Positions 1 to 11,760 are shown, counted from the stretch's first letter. The stretch: 64,000 nt of DNA from Vandiemenella viatica (GCA_031002005.1 JARYHS010009186.1:188196437-188260436), one strand, 5' to 3'. Notes: generated from the letters alone by a model not told the origin. Made by a program: numbers and translations.

Positions 1-888
1 ATTTCCGTACTTTGGATAAACTCTACAGTATTATGACTGATCTGTTCTATATACTGTAATCATTTAAGTATGTTTTTGCTGCCAGATAAAAATCTGTTTG
101 TTTACAATTTCCGCGAGTTCATTGCATATCTCATGAGTGCATCTACTTTAAGAAAAAGAAACAGTGTTGCTCAAAATGAAGCAACTGAAATAATTCACAG
201 TTAGAGTGTTGGTTATAAAAAAACTTGGAACTTCCATGTCACCTATGCGTTTGTCACTGGCATTTGTATTCAGAATGGTGTGTTGGCGGCTATATAAAGA
301 CTTCACGTGAGTATGGGTTTTACATGGTTTTCCTACGTCACTCCAGGCAAATGCTGACTCGGTTCCTGAAGACAGCCGATGGAATTTTTAATTTGGAATG
401 GCCATGAACTGTTCGAAATACCGGCATTCGTCTTTTATAGTTGGGGATGACTTAGGATTCCAGTGGCTAACGCTAAAACTTCCAATCTAAAGTCGTTCTC
501 AAAGATTCGGTGTCGTATTGAAGGTTACGATTATCTACAGTGTCGAATGACCTTCGATATTCAATACGGACATTTCAGCGTACTGCACCTTGCAGATCGT
601 AGAAGTCTACTCTTTTCGAACTGGCTGCGTAGAACATTTCTATACTCTGTAAGCAACACTTGGAGTAGGTTGTGATGCGATCTCAACTCATAGAGTGAAA
701 TACGTGCAATGTTAGAAGCTTTAAACTGCATGCAACAGGTTACTTCATTACTTCATCGGAAATATTTTAGGCGTCTATGCCAAGGCACGTGGAGAATTAC
801 ATGATAGAAAATATTGACTGACAGATATTATTTGTTTAACTCAACATAAAATTTCTGCCATGAAGTAAGAAGAGATTTACTGCTCATG
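1..888. other. Unassigned AT-rich DNA
   Basis: Nothing recognisable on either strand. Two open frames of 60 and 70 codons show no family motif and no codon pattern unlike chance. Confidence 0.6.
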
Positions 889-1078
889 GAGGTCGAGGTC
901 ATTAGAGGCGGATAAGGACACAGTGCAAGGAACGGGAAGGAATTTGTGAATGAAATTCTGAAAGAACGATCCTGGAATTTGCCTGGACTGACTTCTGAAA
1001 AGAGGGTAAAATCGAAGTCGGAATCGTTAGACGGTTATTTGAAGCCACGTCCATCCGAACGCGAGCGTTACCCCATCA
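889..1078 (-). mobile_element. SINE-1 copy, minus strand, degenerate
   Basis: Read on the plus strand it begins with the SINE-1 tail complement (GTCGAGGTCATTAGAGGCGG), continues with the body block AACGGGAAGGAATT and ends in a decayed tRNA-like head near 1030-1078. The B box is barely readable, so this is an old copy. Confidence 0.75.
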
Positions 1079-2100
1079 GGGTCAAACTTTTTTGTCATTA
1101 TTATTCCCTGAAATTAACATAAATATCAATTCATTTAGATTGTTGCTTCAAGCTGAAACTTTTTGTCCTATGGTTTTACAGTTCGTAGGCGTTAGGTCAT
1201 TATAGTAGGAAAATGATTTGCACAAGGAAAGGAAAGAAATTCGAACATGTTCTTTTGAAGGAGCCATCCTGCTCTTATTTCTTACACTGTATATAAAAAA
1301 ATAGTTCATTAGAGTTAACGGACCATTACGGGCTTTCATAAAATTACTGTCCATTTACATTTGGTTGACAGTTCTATTAATAATCACTAATTTTTCTGTT
1401 ACCTAATTTCGAACCCTTAATGTTTTAATTCTGATCTGTGTTTGGGAATCGATTTCAACGCATAAAAGCACTAAAGCTACAAACTGCATCTTGCGTAAAT
1501 TAAATGTTTTTCGACGTCCTGCCGCGTATAAATGACACATTCACTAGGCGTTTCGAGGGAGTCCCTCTCTGATCTCATTTTTAACCGATAGTATAACTGT
1601 AATAATTGTTAGTGTTGTCGGAGCACGCAAGAAATGTTTTCCTGGTTCTAAAAGAAAAGCGATGGTCGAACACGATGTCCAAGATGGGCATACATTTAAA
1701 TTCGAAGAAACTAGATTTTTAGTCCATGCCATAGATTTAAGTACAGCATAATAACAGAAGCTGTTGAAATCAGAACAGTTGATTCCTTAGTCAACATTGG
1801 ATACCAGCTTAGTGTCACCTTGAACCCGGCAATTAATGTGTTGAGGCAGCTAAGCATCGGTAAGGGGCAGAAGAGCGGATGATGTCATCGCACTGCGTTT
1901 GCTTTTGTTTCTTTACCGTTGTCGTGGCACCACTATAACAAACAGTTTTTACAATTTTACAGTTGGTTTTAACGAGGGCGGAGATGGACTCGCTATAAAT
2001 GTCCCATGGAATTGACATTTATACGCGACTTTAAGCCCTAGAACATTCTATTTATTTACATCGCCGAGAAAAGCTTCGTTCTTACGTCGCATCTTACTTG
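1079..2100. other. Unassigned AT-rich DNA
   Basis: No protein motif, RNA gene or terminal repeat seen. Short open frames on the minus strand (for example 1148-1354) look random. Confidence 0.6.
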
Positions 2101-2530
2101 TTACGCCAGGTAGTGTTCAGCAGAGCTGTCTGGCCAGCAGTTAGTTTCGGTCTGCGTTGTAACCTTGACCCGCCGCCTGCAGATTGACTTTCTCCCCAGG
2201 AGCTGCTCGGCGTCGCGTGGCAGGAACTGCCAGCGAGCGAGCCTTAACGCTGTTTCACGGCCGAGTGGCGAGTCGGGCCGCTCTTCGTTTCCACTTAACA
2301 TCGCCATTAACCGCCGGCTCACTGCAGGCTCTCCTTTCATGCAGTGTCGCCCACCGCCGACTTGGCCACATTTCACGGGCATAAATTTTTATGACGCCGC
2401 GGCGCCCTAGATGGAGGGAGGAGGTCGCCGGTACGGAGCAACGCCTTTGTTGACTGTGAAATAAGTCACGCCACGAGGCACCCTCATAGGAGGGAGCAGA
2501 ATAGAACGCAGCAACTATGAACGACAGCAA
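2101..2530. promoter_or_regulatory. GC- and CpG-rich island of unknown role
   Basis: Base composition changes sharply from the AT-rich surroundings, with many CpG dinucleotides and long open frames in several phases on both strands, which is what GC-rich non-coding DNA produces. ATAAATTTTTATGACG near 2380 resembles a posterior-Hox or Caudal site core. No splice-framed coding exon or transposon end was found. It could be a host regulatory element, an unrecognised exon or a GC-rich repeat; the assignment is inference. Confidence 0.3.
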
Positions 2531-2750
2531 AAATAATTTGTGTTTTATCTAAATCGGAGCAGTAATTTCAGTTTACCAGCGCTCAGCTTTAGATTAATAG
2601 CTGTTAAACTCCTACAGTATACACAGTATAAATTATATTTTAAAAAGCTATCAATAATTTAAATGGTAAAAATTGATATTTTACATTATTATTATTTATT
2701 TAACATGTTGTTGAATTTCTATGTCCCCATCCCCCTCCCCCTCCCCCCCT
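2531..2750. repeat. AT-rich spacer ending in a C-rich tract
   Basis: AT-rich sequence with a low-complexity pyrimidine tract (CCCC blocks separated by single T or AT) at about 2724-2750. Confidence 0.7.
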
Positions 2751-2953
2751 GGTCAACGTAAATGTCAATACAGATGGGAAAAGACAGGGACACGAGGAAC
2801 GGGAAGAAATTCGGCCATGGCACCCCACCATTCGCCTGGAATGAGTTGGGGAAACCATGGAAAACCAAATTCTGGATGCCCGGATGAGGATTCGAACCAA
2901 CGTCGTCCCGAATGAAGGGCCAGAGTGTTATCGCTCACTCACCACTCTCGGTG
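2751..2953 (-). mobile_element. SINE-1 copy, minus strand
   Basis: The plus strand shows the body complement (GGAACGGGAAGAAATTCGG), then GGGGAAACCATGGAAAACC, then the B-box complement GGATTCGAACC near 2887-2897, and the A-box region of the head near 2925-2950. Intact internal promoter boxes make this one of the clearer copies. Confidence 0.85.
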
Positions 2954-3362
2954 TGTTTCTGTGATCGGTGTGAACAAATGGAGATGGATTCCTTGCTTGC
3001 TAGGTAAGGACAAAGCCGATCAGGTTTTGTAAACGGAAGTCATAACGGAGGCAATTAAATCATGTGTAAACAGAATCTGCATAAACACTTAGTAGTGTAG
3101 TTTATTGTGTCCCTAATACTTTTTACAATTACCGATTTGACCGTGTATGGCTCCATGATCTTCTACTCACTGTACAACACGATAAAAAATTATATTGTTT
3201 CAATTCAATAATAAAATAATCTCATTTATTAGCGTTTACACAATTTGAATTTAATAATATTTAGATTGGTTCTTCCCTTTTCATTAATATCAACTCAAAG
3301 GCCACTGCTCTTTGTATTAAAACATTTATTCGCGCGATTAACAACACAATTCATATTCTACT
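2954..3362. other. Unassigned AT-rich DNA
   Basis: No recognisable feature. Confidence 0.6.
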
Positions 3363-3436
3363 GTAATTTCGGCAAACGAGTTTAGCTCTCTCTCCTTGCA
3401 CCGTCTCCAACTCTTGTATTTGATATCTATAATGTT
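3363..3436 (-). mobile_element. LINE-A fragment
   Basis: About 70 bases match the antisense of the LINE-A C-terminal coding region at 10075-10145; the block CGTCTCCAACTCTTGTATTT corresponds to the ELERVQKMAARFV region of the protein. Too short to carry function. Confidence 0.7.
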
Positions 3437-5535
3437 TATCGCATAGTATGCCTCAGCGCTCGGGCAATGATATGACCAAGATATTGAATCCTGTTTCTAT
3501 CACTCTATGGTACATTCCCTTTTCACCATTTCCAATAACAGCCCAGCTTACTAGCCAGAGCGCCAACATTGATTAATGTATCTATTAGCGCTATATCATC
3601 TTCGCTGTACCCCGATATAACAGTTTACTGACGTAAGTAAATATACTCGAACAGAAGCGGCTATGTAAGAAGTATCATATATTTACAACGTGCTCTAGAC
3701 GAGATTAACTAGTGAAGTAGATCCAATAAGATGACAATAAGATAATGTATGCGTGGCGCGTTTCACACATAAGAGGTCTGAACCTCTGTCACACCTGAAG
3801 GAACTGTAAAATGATAATCTTGGTCACTGAACATCAGTGCTTACAGACAATACTAGATAGCAAACTGATCTATCCGCAAAAATGTACAAGACAGGCGAAC
3901 AAACGATTTAACGTTGGCGAGGTACCAATCGCCGATTTTGGTGGCCGAGTTTCTTACATACAGGTCGGTGATTCTGATAATTTATTTTACTTGTATATCA
4001 GACGCATAAGCGAAATTTTCACTTCTTTAATGCATTCATTGTCGTAATTTGTGAATGACTGCACATTAGTCGAGATAGAACACATCAGTAGGTGGACCAA
4101 GCTATGTAAGGAAATAAAAGTAAAAAGATAACATTTTGGCAGAAAATAACCAAGCAGAGCAAGAAAATTGTATAAAATTACTGCTAAGATAAAGCATCGT
4201 TATCAGCAAACATTATTCAAGGATCTGTTACAAAACACGAAATCTGTTTTGTGAATCTGTACTGATCGCACATTCACTAAGCCATGTCTATCTTTAAGGT
4301 ACTTCCATGTCAACAATCGCAGTTTATCCTTTCACTTAATATGGGACTCTTATTTTTAAAACGATTTACTTGGCACTTGAAAATCTTGGTTAGTTTTAAG
4401 TGAATCGTTTAAACTAGTACTAGTAGCTGATGCTGTCCACAAACTGAAAGAAACCAGCGATACAGAGTCCTGCGCACACAAGGGTAATGCTAATGTGTAT
4501 TACCTAAAACAGATTGAAGAGATGTTACGTTTCAAGGAAACCAACCATCACAAATAACTCTGGATACAGGTGAACAACAAACTCTAATTGGTTTTATCCT
4601 TCCAAGGAACAACGAGGTCATCAACGCATATTTTGGTGTGGTATATGGAAATACAGAATCTTTAATTCTTTCTTCTTTAACTAATCGGTAACATTTACCT
4701 CCAGGTGTTCTAAAAGGAAACATTTCAACGCATGTTAAACCCAACCGTGATGGATTCAAGGGTATTGTCCCATATCCTCCACCGTCTCCCACACATACCC
4801 GAAACAATTAGATATTACGTAGATCCTGGTGAACAACTAGGAAAACGTTGTTTTCAACAGGTAACAATCATCTTACTCAGATGGATCTTTGGATCCACCT
4901 GGAAGCCAAATTTTATCAGGCCAATTCAGAGCATTTCCAAACTTAAAGCACGCATTGTGCAGAAGTGTCAAGACATGTAACTCAGGAAGGTAAAACGACG
5001 GCAAGAAAGAAGAAAATGTGACAGTACTGGAAAAAAACCGAAACTTAATTACACTAGCACAACAGAATTATTGCCTGGAATCTTAGCTCACATTTATTCT
5101 GAATGGAGCACGCCAAGTTTACGTAAATAGTATGGACCGCGGTCTACAATCCCTATACGCCTACTCGGACAGAACAAACTCAAATGGATTAATAATTAGT
5201 TTTAGTATGTTGTAGGCTATAGTCTGATTTACGCGCACAGTAGTATTTCGTCAACTACATATCTGCTGTTTTAAACAACCAACCTGAAAAACATAGTAAA
5301 ATTATCATTTTTTGAGTTCTAAACGCTTCTTTTTGAATCTGAGGTCAATGGTTTTAAGTTTTGTTAACGGTATAGACACAGTTCTTGCAGCTGTTTTCAA
5401 GCAAGAGATTTTGTTTTATGGTTTTACTGAATAGAACTGCGATGAAGCGCATGTTACAGTCGTATTTTCCCTAATTATCTGATTACCCCTATCTCATTAT
5501 TTTTTATTATTATTTTACATACTTTGTCTATCCAT
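3437..5535. other. Unassigned DNA, about 2.1 kb
   Basis: No motif recognised. Open frames at 3811-4047, 4532-4807 and 4732-4980 overlap on opposite strands or lack any family signature and are treated as chance. Confidence 0.55.
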
Positions 5536-5630
5536 CTACTTTTGCCAATTAAGAATTTTTATTTTAAATTCCTTCAACGTTTTTATTAAATTATTGATCA
5601 CTTGGTTATTTATTCCAATTATTCCAAGAA
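5536..5630 (-). mobile_element. LINE-A fragment, distal part
   Basis: Matches the antisense LINE-A sequence at about 9740-9830, the C-terminal NNLPKTLTEFKDKI coding region. It is separated from a second LINE-A block (6031-6238) by 400 bases that do not belong to LINE-A, so the copy was interrupted or rearranged. Confidence 0.75.
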
Positions 5631-6030
5631 TATATTTCCACTCACTGATGCCAGATAGCTGGAGGGAAAACGCAAGTGTGATGTTGAAGACGTTGTTCTC
5701 GACAGAGGCTAATTGGATAGTTCGCCACTAACTTATTTCGTAGTGACAGCAAACAAACATTACTACCAGCAACATTCATATATCGGATTGACCGAGAAAA
5801 TAAGATAAGAGAAATCAGAGCAAGAACCAATTCATTTCTATAATCATTTTTTCCACGAGCAATTGGGGAATGGAATAGAAAGAATGCCAGGATGCTTCCT
5901 CAAAATAACCCATGGGTGCCTATTGTCATATCCCGTATATCCCTTCCAAACTATAACACATTCGCACATGTGCACTGTACCCTCCGGTCACCCACTTTTA
6001 GTGAATCGCGGAGTAATTATAATTATAATA
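5631..6030. other. Unknown insert between two LINE-A blocks
   Basis: Replaces about 50 bases expected between the two LINE-A pieces. No clear terminal inverted repeats, tail or target duplication. Not similar to SINE-1, SINE-2 or other repeats in the window. Confidence 0.4.
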
Positions 6031-6238
6031 AAATCGAGTGGCAGCTTGTGCCCATGGTAATCTTTTCCTTTTCATGCACTATTCCTAATGTTTTGACCAA
6101 AATCTCTCCAAGCCCCATCACCAACGTACGCCTTGTTCAATCCCATGACTCTCTTTACCATTCTCCTGTCTTCCAATGACTCCCCTTTATCATATAATTT
6201 AAGCACTGGGTCCTGTGGTAATTTAACAAACAAATCTA
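6031..6238 (-). mobile_element. LINE-A fragment, proximal part
   Basis: Antisense match to 9870-10090 of the long LINE-A copy: ATCGAGTGGCAGCTTGTG corresponds to the HKLALDF coding block, and TCTCCTGTCTTCCAATGA to the SLQDRRRMKRVM block. Many substitutions and no open frame. Confidence 0.8.
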
Positions 6239-7194
6239 TCGGCTCTCCTTAGGGCGGCCGTGGTGTTACCTACATTTTTACTGGGATGTAGCTTTCCTGG
6301 AACTTTTTTGGCTCTTCGGTAATTTTATAGATTGTTCCATTAACCAAAACACATTTTTTTTTTATTCAATATTTGTGGTATTTAAGCAACCAATAAAATT
6401 TGTGAACAATGACGCTCTAAGCTGCGATGTTGATAGAAGGTACACGATTGAATCTAACTTGACATGACTCAAGAAAAGAGATATAACTACGGTATTGACA
6501 GTAAAGTGAAATTTAAACGGACATTTGCCAGCGACGTGCTTAGTGTGTCAGGAAGCAGAACGCATATGTACTTTTTTCGCTGAGTGACGGATAAAGCTCC
6601 ATTGAAACGAGTGGCCACGGGAGCTAATTCCCTGCCATTAGCTGAAAGCGTGGAGCGACGCAGAGACAGATGGTTCGCACCCTGTGACGCTGTGCTATGG
6701 TCCTCCCGGGAGCCAACCTGCGGCTTACGAGTGCACAGTGTCCACAACCACATTTTACTGTCACCATTAACAACGGGCGCTTATGTGAGAAATTATGTGC
6801 AATTTGTTTCGCCCCGGTTACTTGTGCTCTCTCGCCGCTCCTGCACTGCACCGATTTTCAGTGCGGTGTTACGTTTTGGCGTTTGCAATAAAATCCCGAG
6901 GTCACTGCGCTGCTACCAGGCAGCGCCACCGCAAAACCGAAATCAACGGGGCCACGTGTTGGTAGACCCACGCTGTTCGACTCCGTGCCTAGACCCTCTG
7001 CCGACGCGGGGTGACGTTATTCTGCTAAAATATCTGCGATAATATGTTTTAGTTTCTTTATTAACGGTTCTGTACACAACGTTGACTGTGAACACTGAAA
7101 AACCAAAGAACTAGCGCAACCTGCCCTTGGAGCTACCCTCACAGACTTCGATGTTACCGTCTCCGGCACATCCCTCGAGCAAGTAGATAACTCC
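6239..7194. other. Unassigned DNA with a GC-richer stretch
   Basis: 6560-7040 is GC-richer than its surroundings and therefore has a 152-codon open frame on the plus strand (6584-7042) and competing frames on the minus strand. None has domain motifs or splice-framed structure. No transposon end was found. Confidence 0.4.
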
Positions 7195-7948
7195 TACCTT
7201 CCAGAAACTTTAACATAAGGTATAAAGAGCATATAAGAGCAATGACATGCACAAACCATTCTACTTTCGCTGAACATTTACTAGACCATAACCACCCCCC
7301 TACTTCCCTGCAGACAGACATGAGGATATTAAAAATTAACAATCACAGACAACACTTGTTAACAATTCAAGAAAGCTACCAAATACACAAAGCCATAGGA
7401 ATGGGAAAATCACTATTGAATGAATTCACCAATTTAACCAATAAAACACTGTTCAACTCACTAAAAATAAACACTACACAGGGAAACTAATACAAACTAT
7501 TCAACTCAATAAAAATAACCACCACACACTCACATACACAAAACAGCTGATGAAAACAGAGAAACAATTTAATACACCAACACAGATACAATAACAAACA
7601 AAAAGAAAACAAAGTTGGTAGCACTGAATTTCATCAAAACAAAATGTATATAATGTAGCAGACAAACGAAACAAAAAGTTTTCAGTTGCAATGGATACAA
7701 TGCCAGTGTTTGTTCAGTAATATGTGTAAACAGTTTTGATAATTGTGAAATAGAAGATCTGTAAGATGCATAAAGTGCAGTTCCAGATCGCCATGTAAAT
7801 ACCATCACCCTAGCTGTAAGTGCAATGTAAATATGTATATAATAATTTATAATTCCTGTGTCAAATGTAACATATATAATGTAAAAACAAATTCACAGTC
7901 ACTGACGATGCCCCACACCATAAGGACGAAACGCGTATGGAAATAAAG
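7195..7948 (+). mobile_element. Penelope-like element, 3' portion
   Basis: 5'-truncated PLE. The first 300 bases encode part of its GIY-YIG-type endonuclease domain (see the pseudogene entry); the remainder is a non-coding tail rich in A. It ends near CTGACGATG...GGACGAAACGCG and AATAAAG, an arrangement like the ends of other PLE-like pieces in this window (18.3, 41.4 and 60.1 kb). Confidence 0.7.
7199..7490 (+). pseudogene. Penelope-like element endonuclease domain, truncated
   Basis: The open frame, read from upstream of the ATG at 7242, gives NIRYKEHIRAM, then STFAEHLLDHNH, and ends with an LLNEF block before a stop at 7490. RYKEHIRA followed by S(T)FAEHL and a conserved histidine pair is the signature of the C-terminal GIY-YIG endonuclease of Penelope-like retroelements, which nicks the target DNA for target-primed reverse transcription. 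The GIY and YIG motifs and the whole reverse transcriptase are missing, so the copy is dead. The family call rests on these motifs; exact clade is unknown. Confidence 0.7.
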
Positions 7949-8044
7949 AAAACAGTAACATCAACAGTTGTTCCAGACGGAACTTTGATTTATAATCTAT
8001 TATCCAACAACTGCGGAAGATGGCCTACAACCAGATTTGCATCC
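7949..8044. other. Junction between PLE and LINE-C
   Basis: Short stretch linking the PLE tail to the first recognisable LINE-C codons; boundaries are approximate. Confidence 0.4.
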
Positions 8045-8767
8045 TACCTTGACAACATTCTCTCAACACGGTGTACCTCAGAGAAGCATGAAGAAAACAG
8101 AATTCACGCGGCACACGCAACTCACGAGCGTCTCTTCCGACGGGTGTTTCTGAACAAAGCTCTTAAGCTATGCATCAAGTTGCTAATGTACCGAGCTGTT
8201 GTTATCTCCACGTTACTGTAGCGATATGAGACATGGACCCTTTGCCGCCATGACATCGAGAAAATGGAGCGATTTTACCAGCAGAAACTTCGCGCCGTTA
8301 TGAATATCAAATAGGATGATGAAATGTCCAACGTTACAGTCTTAGAAATGACACAAATATACAGCATTGAAGTCCTCATCATCTGTCATCAACACAGATG
8401 GATTGGACATGTTCAGCGAATTTGCAACAGTAGATTCTCTTGTCAATTTTATTTGGTTAAATCATCACTGCCAAAAGAACACGTGGTTCCCCTCTGAATC
8501 GTTAAAAAAAAGACTATGAAGAGCAGAAACGTAGACCTGAACACCTGAGACTACCTGGCGAAGGACCGCACACTGTAGTGCAAAACCAACTCCGCGGCTG
8601 TAGCATTGTTTCAAAAGGAGCAGCGAATCCTGATAGTAATAGACAAAAAAAAAAAAAAGCGGCAAATCCTACCACGTCCGCCACTCACAGTTAGGTGCAA
8701 CATGTGCGAGCTATTATTTTACGCCAGGATCGGCTTAATCAGCCATCGACGACGCCCACATAAATAA
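8045..8767 (+). pseudogene. LINE-C reverse transcriptase C-terminus with C2H2 finger, broken
   Basis: Reading through stops and frameshifts gives KLLMYRAVVISTLL (up to the stop at 8219-8221), then ETWTLCRHDIEKMERF, QQKLRAVMNI and IEVLIICHQHRWIGHVQR, all typical of the region after the polymerase core in these LINEs. After an A-rich slippage at about 8643-8660 the frame changes and ends with CNMCELLFYARIGLISHRRR and a stop at 8765-8767, a classic C-x2-C-x12-H-x4-H finger that ends many such proteins. In-frame stops (for example after STLL) and frame changes show that it is inactive. Confidence 0.75.
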
Positions 8768-8830
8768 GTGTCTTCAAGAGAGAAACATAAGTCGAGAACG
8801 AGTATTGGCCGACGAAGATTGCACAAAGCT
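8045..8830 (+). mobile_element. LINE-C, C-terminal end of a non-LTR retrotransposon
   Basis: 5'-truncated LINE carrying the region after the reverse transcriptase core and the terminal zinc finger, followed by a short 3' UTR. Inserted immediately downstream of the PLE piece. Similar tails occur in RTE/CR1-type LINEs of many invertebrates; the clade is not certain. Confidence 0.75.
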
Positions 8831-9040
8831 GCATAATTCAGATTTCTGCGTGTCAACAGCGTCTTTGGAAATTTTCGGGTTTAATCTATAATGACGAATT
8901 TTATAAGAATAGCATCTCATGTGCTGATAACTAATATTTCCGTAAATCACCTGCCCCTAATCTAATTAAATGATCCTTTCGTCATCTGTCTCAACGTAAT
9001 CCACGCCATACTTATAGCTACAGATATAATAAATAATAAT
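8831..9040. other. Unassigned DNA
   Basis: No recognisable feature. Confidence 0.5.
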
Positions 9041-9303
9041 AATTCCGTGTAGTTATGATGACAGAGTTTCTATTGGCTTCGCATTCCGCCCCCTAGCCAT
9101 CTTAGCCTAACCTGGCAGTGCTACCAGGTTCAGGGGACCTTCAGTTTAACGTAGAATCCGAACCACGGAACGTTCCGTCGCGGGCGTAGCTCATATAATA
9201 AAATACAATTCATAAAAAATTTTGCTCCCCAGGGGATTTGAGCCCGCGACTGGAGAGAGAAACTTTCATAAGTAATCGCTTTAACCTCTGAACTACCAGA
9301 AGG
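9041..9303 (-). mobile_element. SINE-2 copy, minus strand
   Basis: On the minus strand it starts with a tRNA-like head (TAGTTCAGAGGTTAAAGCG as A-box region; GCTCAAATCCCC as B box) and runs through GGTTCGGATTCTACGTTAAA to TTGGCTTCGCATTC... near 9075-9090, matching the better copy at 14579. About 263 bases, near full length. Confidence 0.85.
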
Positions 9304-9644
9304 TCTTTACGTGTCAGTGATACTATTTAATTTTACTGTCGGGAGGTAACACTATTAATGAATTTCAATAAACAAATAATTTCAATTCTTTTCCTATTAA
9401 AATATTTTCATTTTTCATCACTGCACCGTTGTCGTTTATCTGGAACATTATGATACAGCGCAAACTCAACTGAGTTCCAATGTTTCTTACATCGTATGTT
9501 AAGAGGTTTTTTCAAAACAATACTTTCAGCTTCAGATGTTTGCCTTTTGTCATGAACAGCCCTAAGTGATGGTTGATCAAACTCTTTTTTGTCACTTGTC
9601 TCACTGCAAAAATTCTTTCCTCTTTTTTTAACAACTTGCAAAGA
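9304..9644. other. Unassigned DNA next to the LINE-A tail
   Basis: A 77-codon minus-strand open frame (9408-9641) has no recognisable motif. No transposon end seen other than the neighbouring LINE-A tail. Confidence 0.5.
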
Positions 9645-11760
9645 AATTAATTTAATTTAATTTAATTGCAATGGAGCACACACTCTGGTGGCAATTTCCC
9701 TACTCCCCCATCTTCCCCCTATCCTGCAGTGACTTACATTTGCCCACTACAAATTTTATCTTTAAATTCCGTCAACGTTTTCGGTAAATTATTCATCATT
9801 TCTCTTGGTAACTTATTCCAATCCCTGACACCCTTACCTAAAAAAGAGAATCTTCCCACACCCTTGTGCCTGAAATCGAGTGCCAGCTTGTGGTCATGGT
9901 CATCTTTTCCCTTCCATGTACTACTTTTCATACCTATTGCAATATCTTTCCATGCCTCATCGCCAGTATACGCTCTGTACACTCCCATGACCCTCTTCAT
10001 CCTCCTCCTGTCTTGCAATGAATCCCATTTCAGCTCCTTTATCATATCCGTCACTGATTGCATTCTGCGATAATTACCAGAAACAAATCTAGCAGCCATT
10101 TTTTGCACCCTCTCCAACTCCTGTATTTGATACGTAAAATGAGGGTCCCACACTAACATTACCATATTCTGACCAAAGTTTTGTAACCCAATTCCTTTAC
10201 TTCTCTCGTGCATCCCCTCATCACTCTCTCCAACAAGTGCAGAACTTTGAAACCTTTTCCTACCACCTGTCCAATGTGTGCTGCCCAGTTAAGCTTGTTA
10301 TCAAAAGTAATGCCAAGATATTTACATTTCAAGTCTTTAGCAAGCAATTCTTTCCCCACCTTATATTCATTATTAACCTTTTGTTTTTTATTTGTGTATC
10401 TAATAAGCTGACTCTTCTTTGCGTTTATCTTCATCCCATGTTTACCAAACCAACTATATATCCTGTTCAGATCACCCTGCAACTGTTTACATTCCTCTAT
10501 CGTTTTGATTCTTTTATACAGCATTATGTCATCTGCAAACAATCTAATTTCAGATAGTAAACAATCAACACAATTATTCGTTAGAATAATGAATAGCAAT
10601 GGTCCCAATACACTACCCTGTGGCACACCCATTTTTAATTCCACTTCTTTTGATACTACATTTCCTACCCTAACTTTCTGTTTCCTACCAATTAAAAATT
10701 CTTCTACCCAGCAAATCACTTTCTCATCCACTTCAATAGATTTTACCTTATTTACTACCATTTTATGGCTCACTCTCTCAAACGCCTTTGACAGATCTAG
10801 TGCTACACTATCAATTTGGCCTCCCTTGTCCATTTCATCTGAAATATCTTGCATATATCCCACCAACTGAGATTCGCATGAATATCCTTGCCTGAACCCA
10901 TGTTGCCTACTTGAAAACCACTTACGTTCCTCACATATATTTATGATATGGTTGCATATCAATCTTTGCATTAATTTACCTACCACTGATGTCAAACTGA
11001 TTGGCCTATAATTCTCAACTCTATTTCTCACCCCTCCTTTATGTACCGATACTACTATTGCACTTTTCCGATCCTGTGGTAAGCAGCAAGTATCCAGACT
11101 CAATTTAAATAATATTTCAAGATAAGGTACAATGTCACATCCGGCTATGTTTAAGATATCTGTAGTAATATTATCTTCACCAGCCCCTTTATGTTTTTTC
11201 AGCTTTCTTATTTCCCTCATGATTTCCTCAGGATGAATTTCAAATTTTTTACTATTGTCATTTCTAATTGTGTTGTTAAGCTCGTTCTCCGAAATAGGCC
11301 CTCCTGTTTCTGATTCATTGTCCCTAATGCTTTCACTAAACCAGTTACTTAAAATCTCTGCCTTTTTCAAATCGTCAGTAACTTCTTCTCCATCCTTATC
11401 TACAAGTGTCTCTACACCCTCCTTTCCCCTCAGTTTCCTGATATAGCTATAGAAATTTCTAGATGCATCAGTCAATTGTCCTCCTGCACTGACAATACTC
11501 TTCATAAATCCATCTTTAGCCACTTTCTTTGCTGATATTAAGTCCTTGTTTAGTTGCTTTAAATATTCCCTACTACCCTGCTGTCTCTTAACTCTGTTAT
11601 GTTCTTTTCTTATCAATCTCTTTAACCTCATCACTTCCCTGTTATAGTACATAGGTTCTCTACTTCTCTTTATTTTCTGCCTTGGAATAAGTTTTTCTTC
11701 CCCCTTTCTTACTATCTCCTTGAACTCTTCCCACCTAGACTCTACTGTAAATAACACCAG
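9645..11760 (-). mobile_element. LINE-A, longest copy (5'-truncated non-LTR retrotransposon)
   Basis: The 3' end lies at the left: the non-coding end reads (minus strand) GGAAATTGCCACCAGAGTG, then a simple AAATT-type tail at 9645-9668. The same end occurs at 47330-47372 and 39797-39860, which fixes the true 3' terminus. The right end at about 11760 is a 5' truncation: there is no endonuclease domain and no ORF1. No convincing target-site duplication was found. Confidence 0.9.
9734..11757 (-). pseudogene. LINE-A reverse transcriptase, frameshifted
   Basis: The first open frame (11757 down to 10159, 532 codons) contains a non-LTR reverse transcriptase: RPISLTS at residues 251-257, RQHGFRQG at 284-291, LDLSKAF with the first catalytic Asp at 321, GVPQGSVLGPLLF at 377-389 and FADD with the catalytic Asp pair at 409-410. 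The thumb/C-terminal part continues in a second frame (10213 down to 9734) with VWDPHF, ELERVQKMAARFV and RDWNKLP. Alignment with the copy at 46.9 kb shows that about 11 bases are missing here in the YKTLV...YG codons, which causes the frameshift. The apurinic-type endonuclease expected upstream is absent. The sequence is otherwise free of stops over 1.6 kb, so this is the youngest copy in the window. The clade (Jockey/CR1-like) is inferred only from these motifs. Confidence 0.9.

Noticed and set aside
6584..7042. 152-codon open frame, plus strand
   Set aside because: Competing open frames on both strands in a GC-richer stretch; no motif. Kept only as composition note.
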